A stretch of 64,000 nucleotides of DNA from the NCBI RefSeq assembly GCF_003600355.1, contig NZ_CP032416.1:578183-642182 (forward strand), written 5' to 3'. A program made the position numbers and the translations under genes. This DNA is from Clostridium fermenticellae (GTDB taxonomy: Bacteria; Bacillota; Clostridia; Clostridiales; Clostridiaceae). Every line of letters begins with the position of its first letter. The first letter of the stretch is position 1. The notes beneath the pieces were generated by a model. That model was not told where the DNA came from and did no database searches. It was given only the letters and a program-made list of their open reading frames with translations. This document shows, in pieces, positions 9,236 through 17,776 of this stretch.

Positions 9236-9758
9236 TATAGGGTTTCTAGTTCCAAACTCAGTTTACACTCCGGGATATGCTGCCAAACTTCAGCACGATA
9301 AATCCTTTTAATCATTCTAAAGCTCAGCATTTTGAAAAGCTAATAAATATTGATAAACTCGTACCTCAGACAATATCAATGTTTATAGATTTTCTAAAAT
9401 ACTTCGCTAATAATGATAAAAAAGTATTTATATGTGCTTTCATTTTGGCAGCATACCCCTGCGTGCAAACTAAGTTTTAAGCTAAAAACTATATATAGTA
9501 TAGGTATTTTAATTTGTGAATTAACTTACATGCAGGGAAATATATACAGCCTGAAGGCACATTAAAAACTTTTATTACAAGTTTTAGCGAAGTATTTTAG
9601 AAAATTCTAGAGACTCAAATACTGTCTGAGCTTGCGAGTTTATTTGAGCCTCTTGAATTTTCAAAATAAGAGCTTTAAACTTGTTAAAAGTTTTTACGTG
9701 TCAAAGGCTGTATATATTTCCCGGAGTGTAAGTTAAGTTACAATTTAGAAACCCTATA
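9236..9758. repeat. 523-bp element of two tandem giant hairpins with outer inverted repeats
   Basis: The ends are inverted: TATAGGGTTTCTA at 9236 and TAGAAACCCTATA ending at 9758. Inside are two long imperfect palindromes. The first (about 9262-9471) pairs GGGATATGCTGCCAAA with TTTTGGCAGCATACCCC. The second (about 9524-9732) pairs GGGAAATATATACAGCC with GGCTGTATATATTTCCC. They share a 22-bp segment in inverse orientation (about 9391-9412 and 9576-9597). No credible protein is encoded; a 67-codon frame at 9277 is an artefact of the stem. It resembles a MITE or extragenic palindrome. Confidence 0.75.
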
Positions 9759-9771
9759 TCTCGTGTGAGAT

Positions 9772-10074
9772 TTAGTTCTTTTTGAATTGTTCTTTTATAG
9801 AATTTAATGCAGTTTTTACAGCAGCAGTATTCCCAAAAATCCCTATACAAACAATATGTTGAGGACACACCCCTGAAATTTCACTTACAATCACGTTAGA
9901 TGATTTTTCTGCAATATCACTTGCAACTAACACATCAGCAATGTTTCCATCACAGATGCCAACAGTTGTAACTTTGTCTTGTGCTATAATTTCTTTGACT
10001 TTGTTATCCGTAACTCTTCTATAAAGTATTCTGAGTGTTCCATTAGAAATTTTGTCTATAAATTGTATATTCAT
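9772..10074 (-). CDS. Orphan bacterial microcompartment (BMC) domain protein
   Basis: 100 aa from ATG 10074, which has GGGGGAT upstream; a longer start at 10095 is less likely. The core (DGNIADVLVASDIAEKSSNV and IVCIGIFGNTAAVKTALNSI) resembles BMC shell domains, with element order closer to the permuted EutS/PduU type. No other shell or enzyme gene is near, so it may be a shell accessory or a stand-alone paralogue. Assignment is by pattern only. Confidence 0.55.
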   Translation of the reverse strand: MNIQFIDKISNGTLRILYRRVTDNKVKEIIAQDKVTTVGICDGNIADVLVASDIAEKSSNVIVSEISGVCPQHIVCIGIFGNTAAVKTALNSIKEQFKKN

Positions 10075-10189
10075 TTTATAATCCCCCAATATCATACTAT
10101 AATATATAATTAACTATAATATAACTCAATATACCTTTTCTGTAAATTCTTTAATTCTTATGAATTTCTCTATTTATATAAAATAAAAA

Positions 10190-10217
10190 TTGATATATAA
10201 TCGGCATATGCTATAAT
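10190..10217 (+). promoter_or_regulatory. Promoter for the methyltransferase gene
   Basis: TTGATA (10190-10195), 16-bp spacer, TATAAT (10212-10217). The predicted transcript start, about 10224, is only a few bases before the ATG at 10230 and so favours the downstream start at 10266. Confidence 0.55.
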
Positions 10218-10265
10218 TAAAATGTTTTAATGGATGAGAAATATTTCAAGGAGATGGTAAAAAGA

Positions 10266-11084
10266 ATGGATATAAAGTATTTTCTTGATTTGTGGAACAG
10301 CTCAAAAAAATCATATGATATAGAAGAAAAATTTTGGGATAAAAGAGTTGAGGAGTTTAACAACAAAGAACTAGAGGAAGAAGAAAGTAAAAAAATTTCT
10401 TGTATACTAGAGTTTCTCGAAATTGGGAAAAATAGAAGATTTGAAAATGTATTGGATATAGGATGTGGTACAGGATTTTATTCTAAAAAGTTTTCTGAGA
10501 TATCTAAATGTGTTACTGCTACAGATATTTCTGAAAATATGCTGGAATGTGCTAAAAGAAATTTAGAATCAGAGTGTAGAAATAATGTGAAGTTTGTAAA
10601 AAGTATATGGTCAGAATTGAAGATGGAAGATTTTGAATGGAAAGGAAAATTTGATCTAGTTTTTGCATCTATGACACCAGCTATAGATAGTTATGAAGAT
10701 CTTATAAAAATGATTGATTGTGGTAAAAACTTATATTTTTTAAGTGGATTTGTAGAGAAAAAAGATAGTTTAAAAAATGAACTTTCGGAAGTGATTTTAG
10801 GATATCATAATGATAACCCCCATGGAAATAAAATATACAGTGCCTTCAATATATTATGGAATATGGGTTACTATCCTAAGATAAGTTATGTAGATTCAAA
10901 TCGGAGTAAGTTACGATCAGTAGATGAATTGTATAAAAAATATTTGTCCTATTTTGAAAGAAAAAAACCTTTAGCAGAAGAAGATAAGGTTTCCATTAGA
11001 AAGTATATAGAAAGCAAGGCGATAAGTGGAATAGTGGAGGATAAGGTAACTTCAAAAACAGCATGGCTTTGTTGGAGGAAATAG
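10266..11084 (+). CDS. Class I SAM-dependent methyltransferase
   Basis: 272 aa from ATG 10266, preceded by AAGGAG; an ATG at 10230 would add 12 residues. The SAM-binding motif VLDIGCGTGFYSKKF lies near residue 60, with the acidic motif VTATDISENML after it. Substrate unknown. The C-terminal half has no recognised signature. It is followed by the DUF364-like gene in the same direction, and the two may form an operon. Confidence 0.85.
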   Translation: MDIKYFLDLWNSSKKSYDIEEKFWDKRVEEFNNKELEEEESKKISCILEFLEIGKNRRFENVLDIGCGTGFYSKKFSEISKCVTATDISENMLECAKRNLESECRNNVKFVKSIWSELKMEDFEWKGKFDLVFASMTPAIDSYEDLIKMIDCGKNLYFLSGFVEKKDSLKNELSEVILGYHNDNPHGNKIYSAFNILWNMGYYPKISYVDSNRSKLRSVDELYKKYLSYFERKKPLAEEDKVSIRKYIESKAISGIVEDKVTSKTAWLCWRK

Positions 11085-11157
11085 CAGTATATAAAAAGTA
11101 TAAATTTGAATACTGTGCAAAACATAATTTAAATATGGATTGGAGGTACAAAATTTA

Positions 11158-11892
11158 ATGGATAAAAATGAATTTTATACTGATTTATTTCATAAATTTA
11201 GAAAGCTTGTAGAAGATAACGGTTTGTTAAATGAGGAGGTAAAAATAACAGGAAGAACTTTAACTGCAGAAGAAGCCATAGGAAACACTGAAAGAAAAGA
11301 TTTTCCTATTATAAAAGGAAAAGAAAAATTACTAGAAGCAGATTTTAGAGATACTAAAGGTCAAGCTTTTACAGATATGCCAAATAATTTCACAGGAAAT
11401 CTAAAACAAATAATTGAAATGCCGCTTAACACAAACTTTGATACAGCTGTATATATTGCCACTTTAAATGCTGTATGTAGGTATTTACAAATAACAAGTA
11501 ATACAATACATTGTAAAGATGGCGAACCAGAAAACTGTGCATTAGAGTTAGTAGAATATATAAAAAATAAATATGGTAATCCTAAAATTGCATTAATAGG
11601 ATTCCAACCAGCGATGTTAGAAAATTTAGCGAAAAACTATGATGTTAGAATTGTTGATTTGGATGATAATAATATAGGAAAAGTTAAATATGGTGTTTTG
11701 GTTGAAAATGGAAATAATACAATTGATGATTTATTGAATTGGTGTGATATTGTAGTTGCTACAGGTAGTACAATAGCAAATAAAACAATAACTAATGTTT
11801 TATTTGATAAACCAACTATATTTTTTGGAACTACTCTTGCAGGTGCAGCAGCCTTGATGAGACTTGAAAGATTTTGTCCTTGCTCAAAGTAA
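11158..11892 (+). CDS. DUF364-like Rossmann-fold protein (putative metal-chelate related)
   Basis: 244 aa from ATG 11158, with TTGGAGG 10 bp upstream. Visible: GNPKIALIGFQPAMLENLAKNY and DDLLNWCDIVVATGSTIANKT, a Rossmann-like half typical of the DUF364 family that has been linked by context to heavy-metal or metallocluster handling. The C-terminus ends FCPCSK. A strong terminator follows. Its position just before the Mrp/NifX cluster is in keeping with a metal role, but function is unknown. Confidence 0.6.
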   Translation: MDKNEFYTDLFHKFRKLVEDNGLLNEEVKITGRTLTAEEAIGNTERKDFPIIKGKEKLLEADFRDTKGQAFTDMPNNFTGNLKQIIEMPLNTNFDTAVYIATLNAVCRYLQITSNTIHCKDGEPENCALELVEYIKNKYGNPKIALIGFQPAMLENLAKNYDVRIVDLDDNNIGKVKYGVLVENGNNTIDDLLNWCDIVVATGSTIANKTITNVLFDKPTIFFGTTLAGAAALMRLERFCPCSK

Positions 11893-11931
11893 TGATTTTG
11901 AACAAAACAATTTATGATTGTTTAATTACAG

Positions 11932-11989
11932 AGTGCCTTTAGAAAATTTATATGATATGTGAATTTTCTAAGGTGCTTTATTTTTTTAT
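11932..11989 (+). terminator. Rho-independent terminator after the DUF364-like gene
   Basis: A long stem pairs AGTGCCTTTAGAAAATT (from 11932) with AATTTTCTAAGGTGCT (11962-11977), followed by TTATTTTTTTATT. Confidence 0.8.
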
Positions 11990-12043
11990 TGGCATTTGAC
12001 AATAATGAAAAAATAATATAATATATTATTAGCAAATGCCAAT
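11988..12043 (+). promoter_or_regulatory. Promoter and paired operator of the Mrp-NifX operon
   Basis: TTGACA (11996-12001) with a TAATAT/TATAAT -10 near 12017-12024. The -35 is inside ATTGGCATTTGACAAT (11988-12003). The inverted half CAAATGCCAAT lies at 12033-12043. The first box matches 13 of 16 positions of ATTGACATATGTCAAT, suggested by the sites at the DUF134 gene (34853) and the nifX-like gene (35814). This suggests control by a DUF134 regulator. Confidence 0.6.
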
Positions 12044-12064
12044 AATAAATGAGGAGTGAAAACT

Positions 12065-12901
12065 ATGTCAAATTGTAATTCATGTCCATCAAGTGGTTCA
12101 TGCAGTAAAGATAAAGAAAAATGCATGGTAGAAAATAATCCAATGAATAATGTTAAAAATGTTATAGGCATTATGAGTGGTAAAGGTGGAGTTGGGAAAT
12201 CAACTATATCAGCGATGATTGCCAAACAATTAAAAAAATCAGGATACAAAGTAGGAATTTTGGATGCCGATATAACAGGACCAAGTATACCAAGATTACT
12301 TGGGTTAAATGATAAAAATGTAGAAGTTAAAGATAAACTTATAATTCCAGCGGAAACAGAAGATAAAATAAAAGTTATGTCATTAAATTTATTAATTGAA
12401 GATGAAAATCAGCCAGTAATATGGAGAGGTCCAATAATATCAGGAGCAGTCAAGCAATTTTGGACTGATGTGATTTGGGGAGAACTAGATTATTTAATAA
12501 TTGATATGCCTCCGGGAACAGCAGATGTTGCATTAACTGTTATGCAATCTATCCCTATTAATGGTGTTGTAATGGTATCCGTACCACAGGATTTAGTTTC
12601 AATGATTGTTTCTAAAGCTGTTAATATGGCAAAAAAAATGAACATCAATGTCTTAGGTGTTGTAGAAAATATGAGTTATATAGTTTGTCCAAATTGTAAC
12701 GAAAAGATAAGGCTGTTTAATGGAGAAAATGTAGATGAATTTTTAGAAAAAACTGATTTGCAACTTCTTGGTCAATTACCAATGGTTAGTGAAATCTGTA
12801 ACTTATCAAGTTGTGGATGTGAAAATTCAAGTAGAAGCTTAGATGAGTTATTTGATCCAATAGTAACAAATATTTTAAAAAAACTACAGGAGGGAAAATA
12901 A
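12065..12901 (+). CDS. Mrp/NBP35 family Fe-S carrier P-loop ATPase
   Basis: 278 aa from ATG 12065 (GAGGAG 8 bp before). The N-terminus has clustered cysteines (CNSCPSSGSCSK). The deviant Walker A is SGKGGVGKST, with IIDMPPGTADV downstream and a CPNC pair near residue 205, the Mrp/ApbC signature for assembling and passing on [4Fe-4S] clusters. It is the first gene of a cluster of NifX-like and MinD-like proteins and ends 1 bp before the next start. Likely a Fe-S or metallocofactor scaffold in the cytoplasm. Confidence 0.88.
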   Translation: MSNCNSCPSSGSCSKDKEKCMVENNPMNNVKNVIGIMSGKGGVGKSTISAMIAKQLKKSGYKVGILDADITGPSIPRLLGLNDKNVEVKDKLIIPAETEDKIKVMSLNLLIEDENQPVIWRGPIISGAVKQFWTDVIWGELDYLIIDMPPGTADVALTVMQSIPINGVVMVSVPQDLVSMIVSKAVNMAKKMNINVLGVVENMSYIVCPNCNEKIRLFNGENVDEFLEKTDLQLLGQLPMVSEICNLSSCGCENSSRSLDELFDPIVTNILKKLQEGK

Positions 12902-13264
12902 ATGAAAATTGCAATTTCTGCAACAGGAAAAGATATTGAAAATGTACTTGATATGAGGTTTGGAAGATGTGAATTTTTTCAAATTCATGATACTGAAAGT
13001 GGAGAAATTAAAATTATTGAAAATAGTGGAAAGTCTTCAAGTGGAGCAGCAGGGATAGCAGCATCACAGCAGCTAATTGATGAAAATGTTAGTGTAATAA
13101 TTACAGGAAATCTTGGACCTAATGCCTTTAAAATTATTGAAAAATCAGGAATCAAGGCGTATAAGTGTGGAAATATTCCTATAAAATCTGTTCTAATAAA
13201 ATTTAACAATGGTGAATTAAAAGAAATAAAATTTGCAGGTTCATCACATAATATGATGGGTTAA
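12902..13264 (+). CDS. NifX/NifB-type dinitrogenase Fe-Mo cofactor family protein
   Basis: 120 aa; begins MKIAISATGKDIENVLDMRFGRCEFF and ends with the family's metal-site tail. NifX-like domains bind iron-molybdenum or Fe-S cluster precursors. No nif structural genes are near, so this is one of the stand-alone clostridial members. It begins immediately after the mrp stop. Confidence 0.82.
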   Translation: MKIAISATGKDIENVLDMRFGRCEFFQIHDTESGEIKIIENSGKSSSGAAGIAASQQLIDENVSVIITGNLGPNAFKIIEKSGIKAYKCGNIPIKSVLIKFNNGELKEIKFAGSSHNMMG

Positions 13265-13290
13265 TAATCCATCCGTAAGGAGGAGTAAAA

Positions 13291-14121
13291 TTGAATATTG
13301 CAGTATTGAGTGGAAAAGGAGGAACAGGGAAAACTACAATTTCAACTAATCTTGCATTGATCCTAAAAGCAAATTATATTGATTGTGATGTAGAAGAGCC
13401 AAATGGATTTATATTTCTAAAACCTTCAGATATCACTAGCAAAGATGTACAAATAGATTATCCTTTTATAGATTATGCTAAGTGTACACATTGTGGAGAG
13501 TGCTCTAACGCTTGCCAATTTAATGCTTTGGCTAGAGTTAAAGAATGCGTTATACTTTTTGAAAAGCTGTGCCACAGCTGTGGAGTTTGTGAGATGGTAT
13601 GTAAAAAAGGAGCAATAGAGTATAAGAAGAGAACTATTGGAGTAATTGAAGAAGGAAATTCAAATGGTATTGAGTGTAAAAGAGGATTATTAAATGTAGG
13701 TGAGCCTATGGCAGTACCAGTTATTAAAGAACTTTTAAAGGATTTAAAGAAAGATATTAACATATTTGATTGTTCACCTGGAACTTCTTGTAATGTAGTT
13801 AGCATACTTCAAAATGTAAATTTAGCTATACTCGTAACTGAACCTTCAGAATTTGGACTACATGATTTAAAAATGGCAGTAGAACTTGTCCGAAAATTTA
13901 ATATACCTATGGGTATAGTTATTAATAAAAGTTCAAGTAGTAAAAATATAATAACTGAGTATTGTGAAAGGGAAAGTATTCCTATATTAGGATATTTACC
14001 TTATGAAAGAGATATTGCACAGCATTATTCAACAGGTAAGATGCTCATAGAAAATGAAGAATATAGAAATTTTTTTGAGAATATTGCTAAAAGTGTAAAG
14101 GAGGCATCAATGTGGAGTTAG
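13291..14121 (+). CDS. MinD-superfamily P-loop ATPase with inserted ferredoxin domain (copy 1)
   Basis: 276 aa starting TTG 13291 after a GGAGGAG site. Walker A-like SGKGGTGKTT is at residues 7-16. A 2x[4Fe-4S] insert at about residues 64-110 has CTHCGECSNACQFNAL and CHSCGVCEMVCKKGAI. The DCSPGTSCNV motif lies near 155. These proteins usually occur as tandem pairs, as here, beside NifX-like and Mrp proteins; they are thought to handle Fe-S or redox cofactors. The next gene's GTG start overlaps its end. Confidence 0.85.
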   Translation: MNIAVLSGKGGTGKTTISTNLALILKANYIDCDVEEPNGFIFLKPSDITSKDVQIDYPFIDYAKCTHCGECSNACQFNALARVKECVILFEKLCHSCGVCEMVCKKGAIEYKKRTIGVIEEGNSNGIECKRGLLNVGEPMAVPVIKELLKDLKKDINIFDCSPGTSCNVVSILQNVNLAILVTEPSEFGLHDLKMAVELVRKFNIPMGIVINKSSSSKNIITEYCERESIPILGYLPYERDIAQHYSTGKMLIENEEYRNFFENIAKSVKEASMWS

Positions 14122-15020
14122 TAGTATTGAGTGGAAAAGGCGGAACAGGGAAAACTACAGTTGCTGTTGCCTTATCAGAACTTGCTAATAAAGATGTTAT
14201 AAGAATAGATTGTGATGTAGATGCTCCAAACTTTTATTTATTCTATCCAGGAAAAGATTTGTACAAAGAAAATTTCTATGGGTCTAAAAAAGCTGTGATG
14301 GATAAAACTCTTTGTACTCAGTGTGGAGTATGTGAAAACTATTGCAAATTTGATGCTATAAAGGATAATAAAATAAATATTTATAAATGCGAAGGTTGTG
14401 GAGCTTGTACTATTGTTTGTCCAGAAAAGGCTGTCAAATTAGAAGATGAAAAGAGCGCAGACGTATTTATAACAAAGACGTCAAAAGGAATATTATCTAG
14501 AGCAAAAATGGAAATAGGAAGTGAAGGTTCAGGCCAACTTATTAGTATATTAAGAAGAAATGCCAGGAAGTTTGACGAAAAACATACGGAGACTAAGAAT
14601 TCATTAGTAAATAAATTTAAAACTATATTAAAAAAGGATACAAAGTTAATTATAACTGATGGTTCTCCAGGCATAGGTTGTCCAGTAATTTCATCAGTGA
14701 CAGATAGTGATTTTGCTCTAATAGTTACAGAACCTACAAAATCAGGCATGGAAGATTTTATAAGGGTAATGTCTCTTTGTCAGCATTTTGAAATTTCAAC
14801 ATTAGTATGCATTAATAAATATGATATTAATGTCGAAATAGCAAAGGAAATTGAAAGCTTTTGCGCCGAAAAAGGTTTTAAGGTAGTAGGAAAAATACCT
14901 TATGATGATACAGTTATGCAGTCAATTAATGAATTGAAACCTATAACTTGTTATGAAAATAGTGAGGCAAAAAAAGCTATAGAGCGTATGTGGAATAAAA
15001 TAAAAAGTATTATTTATTAA
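14112..15020 (+). CDS. MinD-superfamily P-loop ATPase with inserted ferredoxin domain (copy 2)
   Basis: 302 aa from GTG 14112, which lies 8 bp after AAGGAGG and overlaps the previous stop by 10 bp. It has SGKGGTGKTT, an inserted double cluster (CTQCGVCENYCKFDAI, CEGCGACTIVCPEKAV) and DGSPGIGCPV. It is the paralogous partner of the preceding protein, and the two probably form a heterodimer. Compared with copy 1 it has an extra lysine-rich insertion near residues 145-175. Confidence 0.85.
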   Translation: MELVVLSGKGGTGKTTVAVALSELANKDVIRIDCDVDAPNFYLFYPGKDLYKENFYGSKKAVMDKTLCTQCGVCENYCKFDAIKDNKINIYKCEGCGACTIVCPEKAVKLEDEKSADVFITKTSKGILSRAKMEIGSEGSGQLISILRRNARKFDEKHTETKNSLVNKFKTILKKDTKLIITDGSPGIGCPVISSVTDSDFALIVTEPTKSGMEDFIRVMSLCQHFEISTLVCINKYDINVEIAKEIESFCAEKGFKVVGKIPYDDTVMQSINELKPITCYENSEAKKAIERMWNKIKSIIY

Positions 15021-15051
15021 AAATAAATATTAATTATAGGAGGAATATAAA

Positions 15052-15408
15052 ATGAAAATAGCAATTGCAAGTGAAGGAAAATTAGTGAGTGGACATTTTG
15101 GACATTGTGAAGGTTTTACTACTTATGAAGTTAATGAAGGAAAGGCTTTAGACAAGAAATTTGTTCAAAATCCAGGACATAAACCAGGATTTTTACCAGT
15201 ATTTTTAAAGGATTTAGGAGCAAATGTTATAATTGCAGGTGGTATGGGAGAAACAGCACAGAAGTTATTTAATCAAAATGGAATAGAAGTAGTTGTTGGA
15301 GCAAGTGGTAATTGTGATGATGTAGTGCAGAAATATATAAAAGGTGAGTTAAAATCAACAGGAAGTATTTGCAAAGAGCATGAATATGAAGGACATTGTA
15401 ATGACTAA
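15052..15408 (+). CDS. NifX/NifB-type cofactor family protein
   Basis: 118 aa: MKIAIASEGKLVSGHFGHCEGFTTY at the N-terminus and GGMGETAQKLFNQNGIEVVVGASG in the middle, with CKEHEYEGHC at the C-terminus as a possible metal ligand set. Typical of small Fe-Mo cofactor-binding-like proteins encoded beside MinD-like ATPase pairs. An AGGAGG site precedes it. Confidence 0.85.
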   Translation: MKIAIASEGKLVSGHFGHCEGFTTYEVNEGKALDKKFVQNPGHKPGFLPVFLKDLGANVIIAGGMGETAQKLFNQNGIEVVVGASGNCDDVVQKYIKGELKSTGSICKEHEYEGHCND

Positions 15409-15454
15409 TCACAAGTAAACTTATAAATAGATTATTATGAAAAGGGGAATGGTT

Positions 15455-15946
15455 ATGCAAAAAATTCAAGGCAGTATGAAATCATGTCTTCAACCAATGC
15501 CAAAAATATTAGTTTCTTGTAGGGATAATAATGGTAAAAATAATGCATTAGCAGTAGCATATTGTTGTAATTGTAGTTATGATCCACCAATGATTATGGT
15601 TGGAATTGTTCCTTCAAGATATTCTTATAAAATAATTAAGGAAACAGGTATTTTTGTTGTAAATCTTGTTGGAAATGAACAAAAAGAAATGTTTGATTAC
15701 TTAGGCAGTCATAGTGGAAGAGATGAAGATAAATTTTCTAAATTTAATATAAAAGTTGAAGAAGGGTTAAAGGTTAATGCCCCACTACTTGCAGATTGCC
15801 CTGTAAATATAGAGTGCAAGGTAGTAAATTCTATAGTTACAGGTTCGCATGAAATGTTTGTGGGTAAAATTGAGTATGTACATTCTGATAAAACAATAGT
15901 TGACAATCAAGGGAATATTGATTTTTCTAAAATAAAGTTTCTTTAA
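15455..15946 (+). CDS. Flavin reductase / FMN-binding split-barrel protein
   Basis: 163 aa from ATG 15455, with AAGGGGA about 8 bp before (ATG 15437 lacks one). The pattern PPMIMVGIVPSRYSYKIIKETGIFVVNLVG is the FMN-binding core of the flavoredoxin/flavin reductase-like family. It may supply electrons to partners in the cluster; the substrate is unknown. Confidence 0.8.
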   Translation: MQKIQGSMKSCLQPMPKILVSCRDNNGKNNALAVAYCCNCSYDPPMIMVGIVPSRYSYKIIKETGIFVVNLVGNEQKEMFDYLGSHSGRDEDKFSKFNIKVEEGLKVNAPLLADCPVNIECKVVNSIVTGSHEMFVGKIEYVHSDKTIVDNQGNIDFSKIKFL

Positions 15947-16075
15947 TGTTAACATAAATAGTTATATGCATATACTTAAAATGAAGTATAATAAGTGTAA
16001 AGATTAAATTCAAAGATTATTGTTGAAAACAGACTTAGGTTAATCAATAATTAATTAAATGTTTTACAGGATGAT

Positions 16076-16105
16076 AAATAAGAGGTGGGTAAACACCTCT
16101 TATTT
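16076..16105 (+). terminator. Hairpin, probable terminator
   Basis: AATAAGAGGTG pairs perfectly with CACCTCTTATT around a 6-base loop. No strong T-run follows, so termination may be partial. Confidence 0.5.
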
Positions 16106-16182
16106 ACTATATAAAAAAGTATATAATAAATTTGGACTTATAGATATAAACATGGAAAGAATGGGAATGAGAGGAGATAAAC

Positions 16183-17076
16183 ATGAACATAAATTTAGAA
16201 TGCATATATTGCAATATAAAGAAAGCAGATTCTCTATTTAGTAAATATGAAATGGATAAAAAAAGAAAGTTAGAATTTATGAAAAGGGTATTTAAAACTA
16301 TTTCAATGACTGAGAAAAGTGATACTTCCCCATATATCAATGCAAAAATATTAAGAATTTTAAACGAAGAATTTAAATTAGATGATATTTATTATGAAGT
16401 AAAAAAAGAATATAACAATCTTTTAATTTCTATAGAGGATGAGATATTAAAAAATATTTATAGTTCAGAGGATAGACTTCTTATGGCTTTAAAGTATGCA
16501 ATGGTTGGTAATTTTATTGATTTTGGAGCTATGAATAAGGTTGATAAGAACAAACTAAAACAAATAATTAAAACTGCTTCAGAGCAAGCAGTTGATATTA
16601 ATGAATATAATAATTTTAGAAAGGAATTAAATAGGACAAGAAAAATAGCATATATTGTTGATAATGCAGGAGAAATAGTTTTTGATAAGTTATTTATTAA
16701 AGTGATAAATCAAATGTATCCTAATATAATTTTAGATGTAATTGTAAGAGGTAAACCAGTGTATAACGATGCAACTGTTATAGATGCAGAAGAAATAGGA
16801 CTTTGTAATATGGTGAAGGTTGTAGGAAATGGTACAGATATACCTGGTACACAGTTAAATAAAATAAATCAAGAGTCAAAAGAAATAATTGATGATGCAG
16901 ATATAATAATTTCAAAAGGACAAGGAAATTTCGAGACTCTCTCTGGATGTGGTAAAAATATTTATTATATATTTTTGTGTAAATGTGATATGTTTACGAA
17001 AAGATTTAATATGGAAAAGTTTAAGGGCATTTTTGTTAATGAAAAGAATGTTAAACACATTATTAATGAAATTTAG
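16183..17076 (+). CDS. DUF89/ARMT1-like damage-control phosphatase family protein
   Basis: 297 aa. The N-terminus has CIYCNIKKADS. The middle holds AYIVDNAGEIVFDKLFIK, with the conserved Asp/Asn metal-binding loop. The C-terminus has IISKGQGNFETLSGCGKNIYYIFLCKC. This is the bacterial DUF89 type; family members are metal-dependent phosphatases acting on damaged phosphometabolites. It lies 67 bp before a DUF134 regulator, a usual clostridial neighbour. Confidence 0.82.
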   Translation: MNINLECIYCNIKKADSLFSKYEMDKKRKLEFMKRVFKTISMTEKSDTSPYINAKILRILNEEFKLDDIYYEVKKEYNNLLISIEDEILKNIYSSEDRLLMALKYAMVGNFIDFGAMNKVDKNKLKQIIKTASEQAVDINEYNNFRKELNRTRKIAYIVDNAGEIVFDKLFIKVINQMYPNIILDVIVRGKPVYNDATVIDAEEIGLCNMVKVVGNGTDIPGTQLNKINQESKEIIDDADIIISKGQGNFETLSGCGKNIYYIFLCKCDMFTKRFNMEKFKGIFVNEKNVKHIINEI

Positions 17077-17142
17077 TGAAGGAGACTTAAATAATAGTAT
17101 AATAGATATATATGTAATGTAATAAATGTAGGGAGGATAAAG

Positions 17143-17589
17143 ATGCCAAGACCAACCAAATTTAGAAGAGTTGAGTTCTTTCCAAATGACAATTATTTTG
17201 TGCCATGGGGAAAACCCAAATGTGAAATTGAGGAAATAGTTTTAAAAGTGGAAGAACTTGAGGCAATTCGGCTTAAGGATATAAAGGAATTAAATCAAGA
17301 AGAGTGTGCTGAGAAAATGAAAGTATCTCGTCCAACATTTCAAAACATAATAGATAGTGCTAGAAAAAAAGTCGCAATGGCGCTAACAGAAGGAAAAGCT
17401 ATAAGAATCAGCGGAGGATATTATACTACAAATCACTGTAAGTTTAAGTGTATGGATTGTGGAGAAGTTTATGAAATAAATTATGAGCATGATAAATTAG
17501 CATGTCCTAGTTGTGGATCTAAAAAAGTAATGTGCAGTAAAAAGACTGGATTTTGTAGACGATGGTGTAATAGAGAAAACTTAACGTAA
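17143..17589 (+). CDS. DUF134 family DNA-binding protein with zinc ribbon (copy 1)
   Basis: 148 aa. Starts MPRPTKFRRVEFFP, followed by a sigma-like HTH (LNQEECAEKMKVSRPTFQNIIDSARKKVA). The C-terminus carries cysteine pairs (CKFKCMDCGEVY and CPSCGSKKVMC), a likely zinc ribbon absent from the shorter copy at 34913. DUF134 genes are generally found beside NifX/MinD-like genes and are presumed regulators of them. Promoter elements upstream are weak. Confidence 0.85.
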   Translation: MPRPTKFRRVEFFPNDNYFVPWGKPKCEIEEIVLKVEELEAIRLKDIKELNQEECAEKMKVSRPTFQNIIDSARKKVAMALTEGKAIRISGGYYTTNHCKFKCMDCGEVYEINYEHDKLACPSCGSKKVMCSKKTGFCRRWCNRENLT

Positions 17590-17617
17590 AATAATGAAAT
17601 ATTTTATAATATATTAA

Positions 17618-17653
17618 AAACTGGGAGGCTTATAGGATACTCTCAGTTTTTAT
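17618..17653 (+). terminator. Terminator after the DUF134 gene
   Basis: AAAACTGGGA and TCTCAGTTTTT form the stem around a purine-rich loop; a T-rich stretch follows. Confidence 0.7.
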
Positions 17654-17776
17654 TTGAAATTTAATATTTTTTCATTATTAAAGATTCAAGAAACTACTTT
17701 AATTTTGAATGAAATGCTATACTTATAGAATGATAAAAAATCTACATAATGCTGATTTTAAATTAGTTACTTAAAG

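Noticed and set aside
9277-9480. 67-codon open frame
   Set aside because: It lies wholly inside the first giant hairpin of the 9.2-kb element, with no ribosome site and no family resemblance.
16059-16241. 60-codon frame before the DUF89 gene
   Set aside because: It spans a terminator-like hairpin and overlaps the DUF89 start; no clear ribosome site.
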